From assembly GCA_037127255.1 (NCBI GenBank), contig JBANSL010000004.1:28176467-28240466 (forward strand): DNA of 64,000 bases. Direction: 5' to 3'. Made by a program: the position numbers and the translations under genes. Shown here one piece after another: positions 22,948 to 33,684 of the stretch. The notes under the pieces were generated by a model. That model searched no databases. It had not been told where the DNA came from and worked only from the letters and a program-made list of their open reading frames with translations. This DNA is from Persicaria tinctoria (lineage: Eukaryota > Streptophyta > Magnoliopsida > Caryophyllales > Polygonaceae). Position 1 is the stretch's first letter, and each line of letters opens with the position of its first letter.

Positions 22948-23624
22948 GATATCGACCACTCAGTCGACTAGACCTGCAAAACAGAAGAACAGAAATGCAA
23001 AAACCAAGCAAATTGAGTAACACAGTACTCGATGTCGACCAGACTACTCGACTTCGAGTAGATTTCAATCGAAATCGAGTAATCAACAGAATAAAAACGC
23101 AACCTTTCCCAGGACATAAATAAAACAGAAGCAACACGAAGTTGTGGGAAATTCAATAAACTAAAAGCTCCTAGAATCGGGGTTTGAACGCCACAACGAT
23201 AACCATATAAGAATCATGCAAAAGGTATAAAAGATCCTGCCTTTCATCAAATAACTAATCATGCTCTTTAGGACTCGTAGGACTAATTTGTTGTGTAGGA
23301 AGTTGAATACAAGTTGATATCGACCACTCAGTCGACTAGACATGCAAAATAGAAGAACAAAAATGCAAAAACCAAGCAAATTGAGTAACACAGTACTCGA
23401 TGTCGACCAGACTACTCGGCTTCGAGTAGATTTCAATCGAAATCGAGTAATCAATAGAATAAAAACGCAACCTTTCGCAAGACATAAATAAAACAGAAGC
23501 AACACGAAGTTGTGGGAAATTCAATAACCTAAAAGCTCCTAGAATCGGGGTTTGAACGCCACAACGATAACCATATAAGAATCATGCAAAAGGTATAAAA
23601 GATCATGCCTTTCATCAAATAACT
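22948..23624. repeat. 309-bp direct duplication with a 59-bp foreign filler inside solo LTR b
   Basis: Units 22948-23256 and 23316-23624 are the same length and nearly identical. They are separated by 23257-23315, which matches the surrounding LARD LTR (22054-22116 and 28408-28470: CTTTAGGACTCGTAGG and AGGAAGTTGAATACAAGTTG), not the TCGA-family LTR. Confidence 0.85.
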
Positions 23625-24091
23625 GTCGTTATTAACAAATAGGAAGATAGAGGCTTTTGCATAAACCCTAATTGTTACTAACCTTTTTCACATAATTAAT
23701 CCAAGTTGTATTAAGATCACTTTCGCTTCAATAACAAATAAGGATCACTTTCAACTTTCACAAAAGAATTATGCTCATAGGGATAGAGGACGAAATCGCA
23801 TCAAAAGGTTGTACCTTGGTCGCATTACCTTACATGGCTATCGTTGGGCTCACCCTGACCCTAGAAGATTGGTGACTACTCGCTCTTCATCATCAAGACA
23901 TACATCAATAATAAAAGGAAACTAACTTGCATTAATAAAAGGAAATGAAGCTTACAACATATCGAAACCAATTCCGCTCTCGCCAAACAAAACCTCTATG
24001 AAACACAATTGCTTGTGGCTTGGATGATCTCTAAAATCAGCCCCTAAAGCCTTATTTATAGTATTCAATCCCCGCTAATCTAGGAAAGAAT

Positions 24092-24200
<109 letters not shown>

Positions 24201-25317
24201 AATTCTATCTATCTAAAGCTTTGTGATAAATTTTGGAAATAAAACAAATAAATCTCTAAGGAAAGTAAGACTAAAGTGGATAAATATCCTCCATCTTGAT
24301 AGATCTTCACTTGAATGGATAAAATATCTCGTGCCTTAGCTTGCAAGTAATCCACAATCTTCGGAGTCCACTCGTTCTCGACTCGGATTGGCTCTTGTGA
24401 GTACTCGACATCGAGTAGTGACTTCTCCTCCTGTTGATGTGCTCGAGCTCGGGTAAGTTTTTGGTAGTTGACGGGTACTCGACATTGAGTAATGTACTCG
24501 ACATCGAGTAATCTACCCGACGTCGAGTAGTTCTGTATTGCTCTCAGGTGATCTTGCTGCTCGATCTCGTGTTCTGGAGCTATTGTCGACTGGATAGTGC
24601 TCGACATCGACCAAAGTGGTCGACGTCGACTAGTCCTGTCAGCTTTCAGCATTCTGCTCCGTTCTTGAAATGCACTTTCCTCAGTCTTCGTTTGTCCGAT
24701 TGACGTATATGAATATGCGTTAGAAAGATCTTTTCGACGGATACAACTTTCATGAAGACAACAGAACTTGATTCAGAATGATGAATGGCGAAACGTGGGA
24801 TTTCCTCTAGCTGCACCATCCCTAGCTTCTTCATGACTTTCCTTTAAGCTCCAAAGTGCGTCTGATTTCTGCGAAATTAACCAGAAACTAGTGTAGACTC
24901 CATAATTTGGCAAATAAGCATAAACTATATAGATTTTGTACTATTCTAACTCAATTATATGAAATGCATGCAGAAATCGATATAAAAGTTAATGTAAAAC
25001 ATGACGAATTAAGCTCACAACATATATTCACAATTACCTCACAAGAGTGCAAAATTTATTTGATATCTGTTATTCACGGGGTTTCCGATATAGTTTGTGA
25101 GATGTGATGCTTTGCGTTTTTGAGGCCATGACTCCTGAGACCCGAGAACTTGCTAGGTCCATAAACAATGGACGCTTTGCTTGTTTAGGAGTATCGGGAC
25201 TATGAGATCTTTTCTGCTACATGGGTGACCAATCGGCGGAGAAAGAATCCTACACTTTGATGTTTCAACCAATGGAGTACTCCGACCCGTCCATGGTGAA
25301 TTCAACCAATTAATGTC

Positions 25318-25569
25318 TTGGTGGAGCAAATAGGGCAGTTACGTGAGATTGTGAATCAAAATGTGGAAGCAATTATCCGACTCTCTCAAACATTGAAGGA
25401 GTTGACAGTTGAGCAATGTTCTATTCCTCAAATTGATGAATTCTCCGATAATGAAGATGAGCATCTAGTGGTTATCGACACGAAATCTCAGGAGACGCCC
25501 CTAGAGATTGAGTATGTTTCGATGCTCCCTCCATTTGTAGAAATCATCCCCAACTCGAATGAATGGTAA
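25318..25569 (+). pseudogene. Short Gag-like relic in the LARD interior
   Basis: An 84-codon open stretch reads VEQIGQLREIVNQNVEAI, then an acidic segment with SDNEDEH, then a hydrophobic end before a stop. There is no ATG at its beginning (the first codon is TTG). The amphipathic heptad-like first part resembles the N-terminal coiled-coil seen before Gag in some gypsy elements, but no zinc knuckle or PF03732 core follows. Possibly the only residue of a lost gag gene; identification is weak. Confidence 0.3.
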
Positions 25570-27496
25570 GTTTGTAACGGTTCCTATTTCTATATTTTTA
25601 ATTGCCAATTGTTTCATCTTTAGTGTGCATTCGAATATCGATTGGGCACGAGAGTTTGATTTGCTTTTGAGGGCACTTACGATGTCCGCTTGAGTCTTGA
25701 ATGAGTGGATGAATAAACTGTCGAGCCAACGGCCTTAACCAAAGGCGCTGCTTGGGAGGCAACCCAAGCTCGTCAGATTTAGATTCTATTAATTGCATTA
25801 AGTTATTTTTAGTTTTAGGGTTTTGTTTGTTCTCGTGGGGTACTAACATCGCAGGGATGAAAAGACAAAGAGAATATGACAAAGAGGAAAGGCCTCCCCG
25901 TGGCCAGGAAAACCGCCCGCGGTTAGGTCATGTACTCAGCCGCCCCGCGGCCTCTGACAGGACATATATTTTCCTTCCTCATTTCCCACCTTACCTATCA
26001 CCACTGCAGTGAGCAAGTCAGTTTTCCTTTCTTTCCTTCATATTTTTATCTTTTGTTGTCTTTTATGTCATTGAGGACAATGCCTGATTTAAGTGTGGGG
26101 GAAGAATCACATGGTATGATAGGATTGCATGTTTATTTTTAGTTTGCACTTTTATTTTTGTTTTTAGTTTATATTGCATATTGGCATGTTAGTCTTTAAA
26201 AAAATCCCATAAAAAAAATTAGTTATTTATATATTGCATTGTTTGGATTAGGTCTTATTTTCCGAAATGGATACCCTTGTCCTCTAATTTATTCATTGAG
26301 ACTTATGCCCCATGATGTGCTTGGATTGTTGAAACCATCGATATATGTTTTCTATACTATTTGGTGAAAATGATTGGTTAATGATTGAGCACATAAGATC
26401 ATTGACTTTTGGGTGATCTTGAAGTTCTAGACATGACCCGGTGAGCTTATTTTGGCCTATTCGATCAGGACTGCACTTGATTTAGTCCTCTTGCTTGTTG
26501 AGTGTACTCTCTTTAATTGCTTCCTCTTTGGCTTGCATTTAGATATCTTTTTCAAGGATGCATATTATGATTTCTGCACATGACTTAAACATGATTGAGG
26601 CACCTTTATTAGTCCTATTTCACTCTATTCCCACCTTACATATTATCCTCTACTTTAAGCCAATTTGAGCCTAGCTAATTGCCTATTCTTTTTGTAGCTC
26701 AACAAGATTTTTCCATGACCAATGATAGCTTGACCCCATCCGGGAATTAGGAATGGTTGGTGAATATCTATATTGTGGATGATGGTTTTAGTGGTGGATT
26801 GTATGTTTGAGGTATCCTTAAGAGATGTTTGATTCTTGCTAGTACATTCATTACTTGGGACCTAAGGAGGATAAAATTCACTTAGGGGTAAAATTCAAGG
26901 AAAATCATTTGATATAGCATGAAAAGGAACATTGAAAAAAAAAAGAATAAAGGAATGAGGTTAGTATGGTTTGTAAAGTTTTATGCATGAGATTGGTGTT
27001 GTATTATATTGTAGAGTTATGGTATGAGTGGTATTATGATCGATTTAGTTGCTTCCTTAGTTCCCGGATTATGAGCACCACATGGCCTAAATTGTTCCGT
27101 ACCTTATGTTTTCTACCTTGGCCCCATTACAACCAAATTCAAAGACCTCGTGATTTTTGTTGTGTGTAGAGTCACCAAATGTGGAGAGCTAGAACATTGG
27201 TGCAAGACTATTGTAGTTAATTAAGCTTTTGAAGATTGAGTTTTGACAGTAAATATTTAACCCTAAACACTTGATCGAGAGTGAAACACATATTCCCTGT
27301 GAGGTCTAGAATGGATATGGTTGCCTAATTTCATTGATTATTGCAATTATGTGCTATGATATTGTTAACCTATTGTGTTTGCTAGTTTTTCACGCACTTA
27401 AAGATTATTGAGGTGGATACATGAATTGCTAATATGTGGGGTTGCAGAGTTGAGTTTTCGCTTGACGACAATCAAAGGTTCAAGTGTGGGACAATT
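25570..27496 (+). other. LARD 3' internal noncoding region
   Basis: No frame of note is present. A perfect 6-bp hairpin CTTGGG-AGGCAA-CCCAAG lies at about 25752-25769, of the kind found after pol in plant gypsy elements. ATTTAAGTGTGGGGGAAG at about 26085 is an internal polypurine-like tract after a GTCATTGAGGACAATG block. Layout mirrors the 3' noncoding region of the TCGA family, without clear sequence identity. Confidence 0.5.
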
Positions 27497-28930
27497 TGAT
27501 AGAGCATGATTAGTATTGTATAATAGATTACATTTAGCATAGTTTAGTTGTGAATAGTGCATATTTTAGTTATAATTACATGTTTACCTGTGGTGTTGGT
27601 AGAGTCGGAATCTATGCAATTTTATGGTTAATTTCAGGTAGATGTGGATCCAACGAGGAATGAGGAGACTCTTGGATGAATTGAAGGAAGATTCAAGTTG
27701 AGGAATAAAAGTGAAGAGCACGGGAGCGGAGTCAAATTTCGAGAGCCTAAATGAAGAACAAGTCAGCAGAAATTGTTGCCAGACAAACTGAACTTGTAAC
27801 GCACTGAACTTGTAACGCACTTTCTGGAGGCCTCGGTGGTTGGAATGACTATTATAAGCATGCGTTGGAAAAACCTTTTCGAGATCTACAACTTTCATGT
27901 TGAAATCAAGACCAAATTCGAAGAGGAAAAATCGATGTGAATAGTATGGCCGCCCCGCTGCTCGAAGCCCATCCGGAGGATTTCGTTGATCACCTGGCCG
28001 CCCCACAACCTATGTTGGCTGCCCTGCGGCTTCTGCAAAAACGCCGAAACAAAACCCAAATCTTAATTAGGGTTTTTATGTTATTTTTGGCCGACTATTG
28101 GGAGGCTTTTAAAAAGACTTTTCTAGGTTATTCTTGGATTTATCTTATGCACTTTAGAGATTATTGAGAGAGCGTTGTTGAGCATGAGCAACTAAACTCT
28201 CAAGGTTTTGCCTACAGTTTGGATCTTTGATGGTTGAATTATGAGTTTCTTAATCTAGTTCTTATTCCTATTCGAATGTTTTGACTTCTTTGCGCTTAAT
28301 TCCTTGAATGTGTTTTATTCTCTTTGGCTCGATCAACTAGTTAGAGTAGATTCATTCAATTGCTAGGGTTTTGCAGATTCCTCGTAGCGAACCTTAACCC
28401 AAGTGGCAATCATATCCCTTTAGGACTCGTAGGACTAATTGGATGTGTAGGAAGTTGAATACATGTTGAATATCGACTCGTAGCTTGATATTATATGTAC
28501 CTTGGTTAATTCATACACTTAATGCTATCTGTAGGTTGAATCTTAACCGTGTTTGAGTTATTTAGAGATGAGGGTTGCTAGGACTCCTAGGATTAGTAAT
28601 CTACTTCAGATCTGGACAAGGACATTGATAGGAAAAGACAAGAACTAGAGGCTGAAACAAGGATCGAGTTCATCAATCGAAGTGATAAATTGTAGGTGAA
28701 CCTGATTCTCTCCACTGCATTCTATAACCAATTTACTTTGTTTGCATTGCTTCCGCTTTGATAAAAGTCGGATATTTTTCTCACCAAAACCCCCATATTC
28801 TTACATAGCGATTAGACTTGCACTCGAATTGAATAGATTTCCCTATGAATCGACCTCTTTCTTACCAACTATATTAGTTGTGAGTTTGAGTATTCTTTGG
28901 CAGGAATAAAGACATGTTTTCATCTTGTCA
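27497..28930 (+). repeat. 3' LTR of the LARD-like element
   Basis: It begins TGATAGAGCATGATTAG after the purine tract and ends CTTGTCA, followed by AATTA. It aligns end to end with the 5' LTR, apart from small indels such as a duplicated ACTTGTAACGCACT-like stretch near 27790. Confidence 0.93.
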
Positions 28931-28935
28931 AATTA

Positions 28936-30461
28936 CCTAATTAAGGTTTTTAAAAGGTACAATATACCAAATTTCCTCATTTTTAATGTAGTTTATTTTT
29001 AATTAGAAATAGACACACATTTTGCATATGTTTTTTTTATGAAAAAAAATTAAAATATATCAACACCCATATTTCACTTCATATACATTTAAAAATAATT
29101 TTTTTAACCCATTTGTTTCCCAATAAATAACCTTCCACCTCTTCATCATTCTTCACACGAATCTCTTTCAACTTTTCTCCCTTCCTTGAATACTTGCTCT
29201 CCTTGTGAGTATAGATCTCAACCAAAATCCATATTATCCACCTCAAACATATTTTCCAATTCTTCATGGGGAGAGAAATAACAGTTCAGTTTGAATTCTT
29301 TTTGTTTCATATTATTTTGTTATTAATTAATCATTTAATTTTTAATAATAAAAAAAATAAGTAATAATAATTTGGTATTTGAAATTTGGAAAACATTGGA
29401 ATAGATTAGAAAATAAGTTAAAGGCCTTGGATTGGGCTCACCAATAAACGAGTGAAAAAGTAAAAAGCGGAAATGAGTTTCTTAAGTTGACGTGACATAT
29501 AAAAAAGTAAGTTAATAGTTTGAAATGGAGATCACTATTAGGCCTTGTTGGGTATCGATATATATCATGATATATGATATCAAGATATCGATATCGGTAT
29601 CATGATATTGATATCAAATGATATTCCCCTCAAAAACAATATATCAAAAGACTCAAATCTGATATCTAGATATCAAGTGATATCGATATATATCTACTCC
29701 AAACACTAGAATCAGATATCAGGGCTAATATCCAAAATCTGATATCTAAATATCAATACCAAAAGACTCCTTAAATATGCTCTTATAAGCCATACTAAAA
29801 AATGTCATTTGATTTAAATGGAGTAGTTATTGTTAAATAACGGTGGGTCATACGACGTGAGGGGTACGCATGCCCAAGCACAACACGCGCCACCCAAGCT
29901 GAGCGGGATTACGTTCTAAAATCAATTGGTGTTAGGAGTAGTCCACCTACTTATATATAAGGCGTGGATTCACTATATTTTCCATATAAGATTCTATCTC
30001 ATTTCATATTCTCAAAAATTATTTATAATATACCACATGCATGTAGATTTATTTGAAAAAATAATAAATGCACATTTAAATCACAAGAAAAAAGGACCAA
30101 AGTACTGCTATATATAGCATTTTCATTTCAAACGTGTTTGAAGTATTACATCCCCATCTCATTAAATAAATAAAAAAGAAGCTTTTACATCCCCTCTTAC
30201 TTACACGAGGGGGAAAAACAAGCCCGTACATAGTCGGTATTGAATTGGATATGATAGATATATATCCTACTTGTTTATAAATAGGAGAAAATTAATGATA
30301 CTTTCTGGAAGAAATTCAAAATATTTAAAAAAAAAAAAAGAGGGGAAAATGTGATCAAATAATGTACATAATAGTGGTCAATGGTTCTAGACCCGTATGA
30401 AAAGTCAGCAAACCTAATCCCTTTCTCTACCCCTCAAATCCCAATCACACCCCTAAAACGT
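28936..30461. other. Intergenic, A/T-rich, with a GATATC-rich patch
   Basis: No gene is supported. 29555-29765 is crowded with GATATC and near palindromes and begins with GGCCTTGTTGGGTATCGA; an AACACTAG-like partner lies near 29705. This could be a MITE without a resolved end. The remaining sequence next to the VQ gene is plain A/T-rich DNA that includes the gene's probable 3' flank. Confidence 0.4.
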
Positions 30462-31244
30462 TCAAAACATGAATCCACCCCTCTTGTTCTCCCCAACACC
30501 GTCGGAGTAATGGCCCAAGCCCGGCCCGGCCCGCAAACCCCCATGGCTTAGCGAAGAAACCCCTTCTTCCTCCACCCTGAGCCCGATGCCCCTGTGATCC
30601 ACGGCCCCCCTCGTTGCAGCTGAGCCAGCATTGAGATTAGCCGTCGACGATAAGGCGGGGCCCGCATACTGTTGCAGCAGCTGCTGGTGAAGCTGGTGTG
30701 CTTGTAGATCAGCCACACCGGGCGATGCCGACGCCCCGTAATTATGTAGCCCGAGAAGGCCCGACCCGGTTTGGGTGAAGTTAGTAGTCTGCCCGAGGTG
30801 GAGCCCGCCTCCTACGGTCATGAACCCGGCGGGTGAGTCGAAGGGAGGCGAGTAAGGGGTTGCGCCTCCGGTGTAGCGCTGCACCATGGCCCGGAAGTTG
30901 GTGGTGTCGGTGTTTAGGAGAGTTGTAGGGTTTTTCCTAGAGGCCCGGGTTCGGCGTCGGGCGGGCTTCGAAACCCGGCCCTCCTGGACCGGGCTGAGCT
31001 TAACTGAACCGGTGGGAGGAACAGCGTTGTTAACCGTGGTAGTAGGGCATGAATCCGGGCCGTTGAAGCCCAAGTGGGCGGAGGTGTAGTTGGTGGAAGG
31101 AAGGGTAGTAGTGGTGGTGGTGATGGTGATGGCTTCGTGGGGTCGGCCACCAAGAGAGGAGGTGGTGGGCTGGAAGAACTGTTGAAACCATTCGATCGGG
31201 GCGGTGGTGGTGGTGGTGGTCATGGCGGTTGTGGTTGTGTTCAT
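30462..31244 (-). CDS. VQ-motif protein, VQ22/JAV1-like
   Basis: An intronless 260-codon gene. Residues 117-126 are FRAMVQRYTG, the FxxxVQxxTG motif by which VQ proteins bind group I and IIc WRKY transcription factors in the nucleus. A basic stretch PARRRTRASRKNPTTLLN (95-112), likely a nuclear localisation signal, and the following NTDTTNFRAM are shared with the Arabidopsis VQ22 (JAV1)/VQ19 type, which acts in jasmonate-linked defence; assignment to that subgroup is inference. The N-terminus has Thr runs (3-14 and 40-47) from (ACC)n codons; the middle is Gly/Ser/Pro-rich and there is a LHQQLLQQY stretch near 190. It is longer than JAV1 (about 190 residues). The gene is G/C-rich, unlike its A/T-rich flanks. 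The start is the only ATG preceding the conserved parts with a TATA-like box at a suitable distance. Confidence 0.9.
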   Translation of the reverse strand: MNTTTTAMTTTTTTAPIEWFQQFFQPTTSSLGGRPHEAITITTTTTTLPSTNYTSAHLGFNGPDSCPTTTVNNAVPPTGSVKLSPVQEGRVSKPARRRTRASRKNPTTLLNTDTTNFRAMVQRYTGGATPYSPPFDSPAGFMTVGGGLHLGQTTNFTQTGSGLLGLHNYGASASPGVADLQAHQLHQQLLQQYAGPALSSTANLNAGSAATRGAVDHRGIGLRVEEEGVSSLSHGGLRAGPGLGHYSDGVGENKRGGFMF

Positions 31245-31327
31245 ATGAGTTGAAGAAGCGTACCCTTTTTTCTTAAGGTGGGAGGAGCGTGAAAAGGAGG
31301 TAAAATAAGGTGGTAAGGGGGCAGTGT

Positions 31328-31336
31328 GTATTTATG
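31328..31336 (-). promoter_or_regulatory. Probable TATA box of the VQ gene
   Basis: CATAAATAC on the minus strand lies 84-92 bases upstream of the ATG, giving a 5' leader of roughly 50-60 bases. It is the best TATA-like match in the near upstream region. Confidence 0.45.
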
Positions 31337-31629
31337 TACAATTTTGGTTCTACGATGGTGGTGGTGGTGCTTTGTAAAAGTCATAAAATATTAGGTGAGT
31401 TTGAAAACGACTTCTAATTAATATAGTATAGAATCAATTGGGGACTTCACATACCCAACCTTTAATTTTATACACCATTTGTAAAATAAGGTAGTATATG
31501 AGTATATAATTCTTTTTTTACAAGAGATTCAATTTTATGTATAAGGGACTAATTATGAATTAAAGTATCTTTTTTTTTAAGAGGTATAATTTTTTTTATA
31601 ATTATAATGGGTGGAATTTAAATTAGTTA

Positions 31630-31843
31630 CTCCATCTGTTAATTAAAGCTTGTCGTTTACTATTCATGCACACTTTTTTAGAACGATAAAAACTATATAA
31701 AATATTATCTTTTTTTACATTTTTTTTTTACATATGATATTATTTAAAAAAATTATTAACAAAGTTAATATTTTATATAATTTTTAACACCTAAAAATAC
31801 ATGCATAAATAGTAAAACGTCAAGTTTTAATTAACAGAGGGAG
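31630..31843. mobile_element. Stowaway-like MITE, 214 bp
   Basis: Ends CTCCATCTGTTAATTAAAGC and (reverse complement) CTCCCTCTGTTAATTAAAAC are nearly identical and continue inward (CGTTTACTATTCATGCA / CGTTTTACTATTTATGCA). TA flanks both ends (31628-31629, 31844-31845). It lies about 390 bases upstream of the VQ start codon. Confidence 0.88.
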
Positions 31844-31845
31844 TA

Positions 31846-33684
31846 TTATTTATCAGCTAAGTTTTAGTAAAAGGCAATATAAATTACATGAGTAGAAGAA
31901 AGTTTATTTTTTTCCGTAGGTACAAATTAGAAAGTCTTTGGAAAACTAAAGATTAGCCTTGATCATCCTTGCAGATGATGCGTGGTACAAATTTCTCTAG
32001 ATCTAGTAATATAGTCCATCGTGAATTAGACTATCTGAAGCAATGTTTGTAATTGATATTGTTGATGTTTCGCTTCATATGGTGAATTTGTTTAATCGTT
32101 CTGAATATTTTCCATAACACTTTCGTCTTATCTTCAATGACTATTGATTAAGTTTTTTAATTCTGATGAGTTTAATTGTTATTTAACCTTAATTTTTAAC
32201 CATGTATTCAATTTCATCAGAATTAATTGTTTACACACATATTCCTTGATTGTATACTGCAATCTCAATTCTATCGTAATTTAAATATAATTTGGTGAGT
32301 TACAAAGTATTTTTAAAATAATGGGCAGTTTTAGATTATTTGGGAAAAAGAAAGCAAATAATAGACGTACGAGCGCGTGACTATCACGTGGATGAGGAGG
32401 GCGTGGCGTATATAAGGCTTTCTTGAAAGGGCCACGTGAGAGGGAGATGGTTCCCGGAAGCAGCGGCAGCGGCTCTGCTGACCTCACTGTATGCGCACTG
32501 CCGAGTCACTGGCGGCTCTATTTTTAATATTTTTTAAATGAAAATGACAAAAGATATAGGGGACCCTATTTACACGTTCATTTTATCGCTTATTACACGA
32601 TCGCAAACGCGTATTGCAGATGTGCATCCTGATCCGAAACCAACTCTGAGGACTCAATATGAAAGAGAAAGATGTTCTTCTCGAAAGTCGTCCTGTTTCG
32701 CACCTGTCGCATGAATGAAAGAAAAAGACATGATGCGTCTCCCTTTGCGAAATAGAGATTGAAAGAAGCTTTTATTTATAGGTCTTGTAATCCGCGCATC
32801 CATAATGTCCCGTTGCGCTTTTTTTTTTAAAAAAAGTTTTTAGATATACCAGCATCTTAAAAAGAAAACATAAAGCCTTCACTAACAATTCGAAAAAAGA
32901 TATTTAAAATTAGGTTTATATTCGCGAACCCGGAGTCTGCACTTACCTTCAGGAAACCTGCAATCAGCGTTCTAAAATTTGGCCTTGGTGGCCGCCAAGA
33001 CGGCATCAATTTACGGTTGGCGGCCACCTCTCGCTACGAAAAGAGCCTTGGCGGGGTGTTCTTGGCGGAAGCAGGCCTTGTCGGCTGGAACAGGAGACTT
33101 TGGCAGTCTTGGCGGGCATGGGACGGGTCTTGGCGCCCTTGGCGTGACGGGACGGGCTTGTCGTTCTGGACGGATTAAAAAAATTAAACCTTTTTCGTTC
33201 GTTCAGTTCGTTCCTTAATCCATTGATCGCCTCTTCAACTTCGGTCTCTCCCGTCTCTGCTCGAGTGCTTAACATCTCTGGTGGCGGTGCGGTGGATCAC
33301 AACTGGCGAGTGGTAGCGCACTAGGTTTAGTGGTTGATGCCGACAGTATGTCTCTCTCTCTCACTTAGTCTCTCGCTCTCACAGTCTCGCTATCACTCGC
33401 TCTCTGTCTGAGTCAGTCAAACTGTCTCGCTCGCGCCATCTAGTTGGCTCCAAGTAAATGAACAGCAAAAGTGCAGATGAACTTGTGTAGTTGTGTGTGA
33501 TCGAATTTCTGATTTTTTGAATTGTAATTTGTTTGTGAACTGTAATTTGTTTATGAATCTAAGTAAACGAACTCCAAGCATCTCTATTTCTGAATTTTGA
33601 GTGAATGCTGCTGAACAATTGTGATTTGTATGTGACTAGGCTTTGCGATCAATACTGTTGAACAATTGTATATTTGTATTGAAG
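31846..33684. other. Intergenic region with a G-box/TATA cluster and a hAT-like terminus
   Basis: Two perfect CACGTG boxes (32385-32390 and 32433-32438) enclose TATATAAGG (32409-32417); they are treated separately. From 32965, CAGCGTTCTAAAATTTGGCC followed by about eight CTTGGCGG-type repeats to 33170 resembles the end of a hAT element, but no partner end was found. 33340-33430 is CT-rich. Nothing else is recognisable. Confidence 0.4.
32385..32527 (+). promoter_or_regulatory. G-box/TATA cluster with a 26-codon frame
   Basis: CACGTG, then TATATAAGG 19 bases later, then a second CACGTG, then an ATG at 32447 in a G/C-rich patch that opens a 26-codon frame (MVPGSSGSGSADLTV...) ending at 32527. 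Spacing of TATA to ATG (about 38 bases) would suit a short-leader transcript. No known product. It may be the orphaned promoter and first exon of a broken gene. Confidence 0.3.

Noticed and set aside
22948..23624. Direct repeats considered as a CRISPR-like or satellite array
   Set aside because: Only two long units with a foreign filler, inside an LTR of a plant retrotransposon.
25318..25340. TTG as translation start of the LARD frame
   Set aside because: Plant nuclear genes rarely start at TTG; the frame is taken as a relic without a defined start.
30886..31089. 67-codon plus-strand frame in the VQ gene
   Set aside because: Shadow of the G/C-rich VQ coding sequence.
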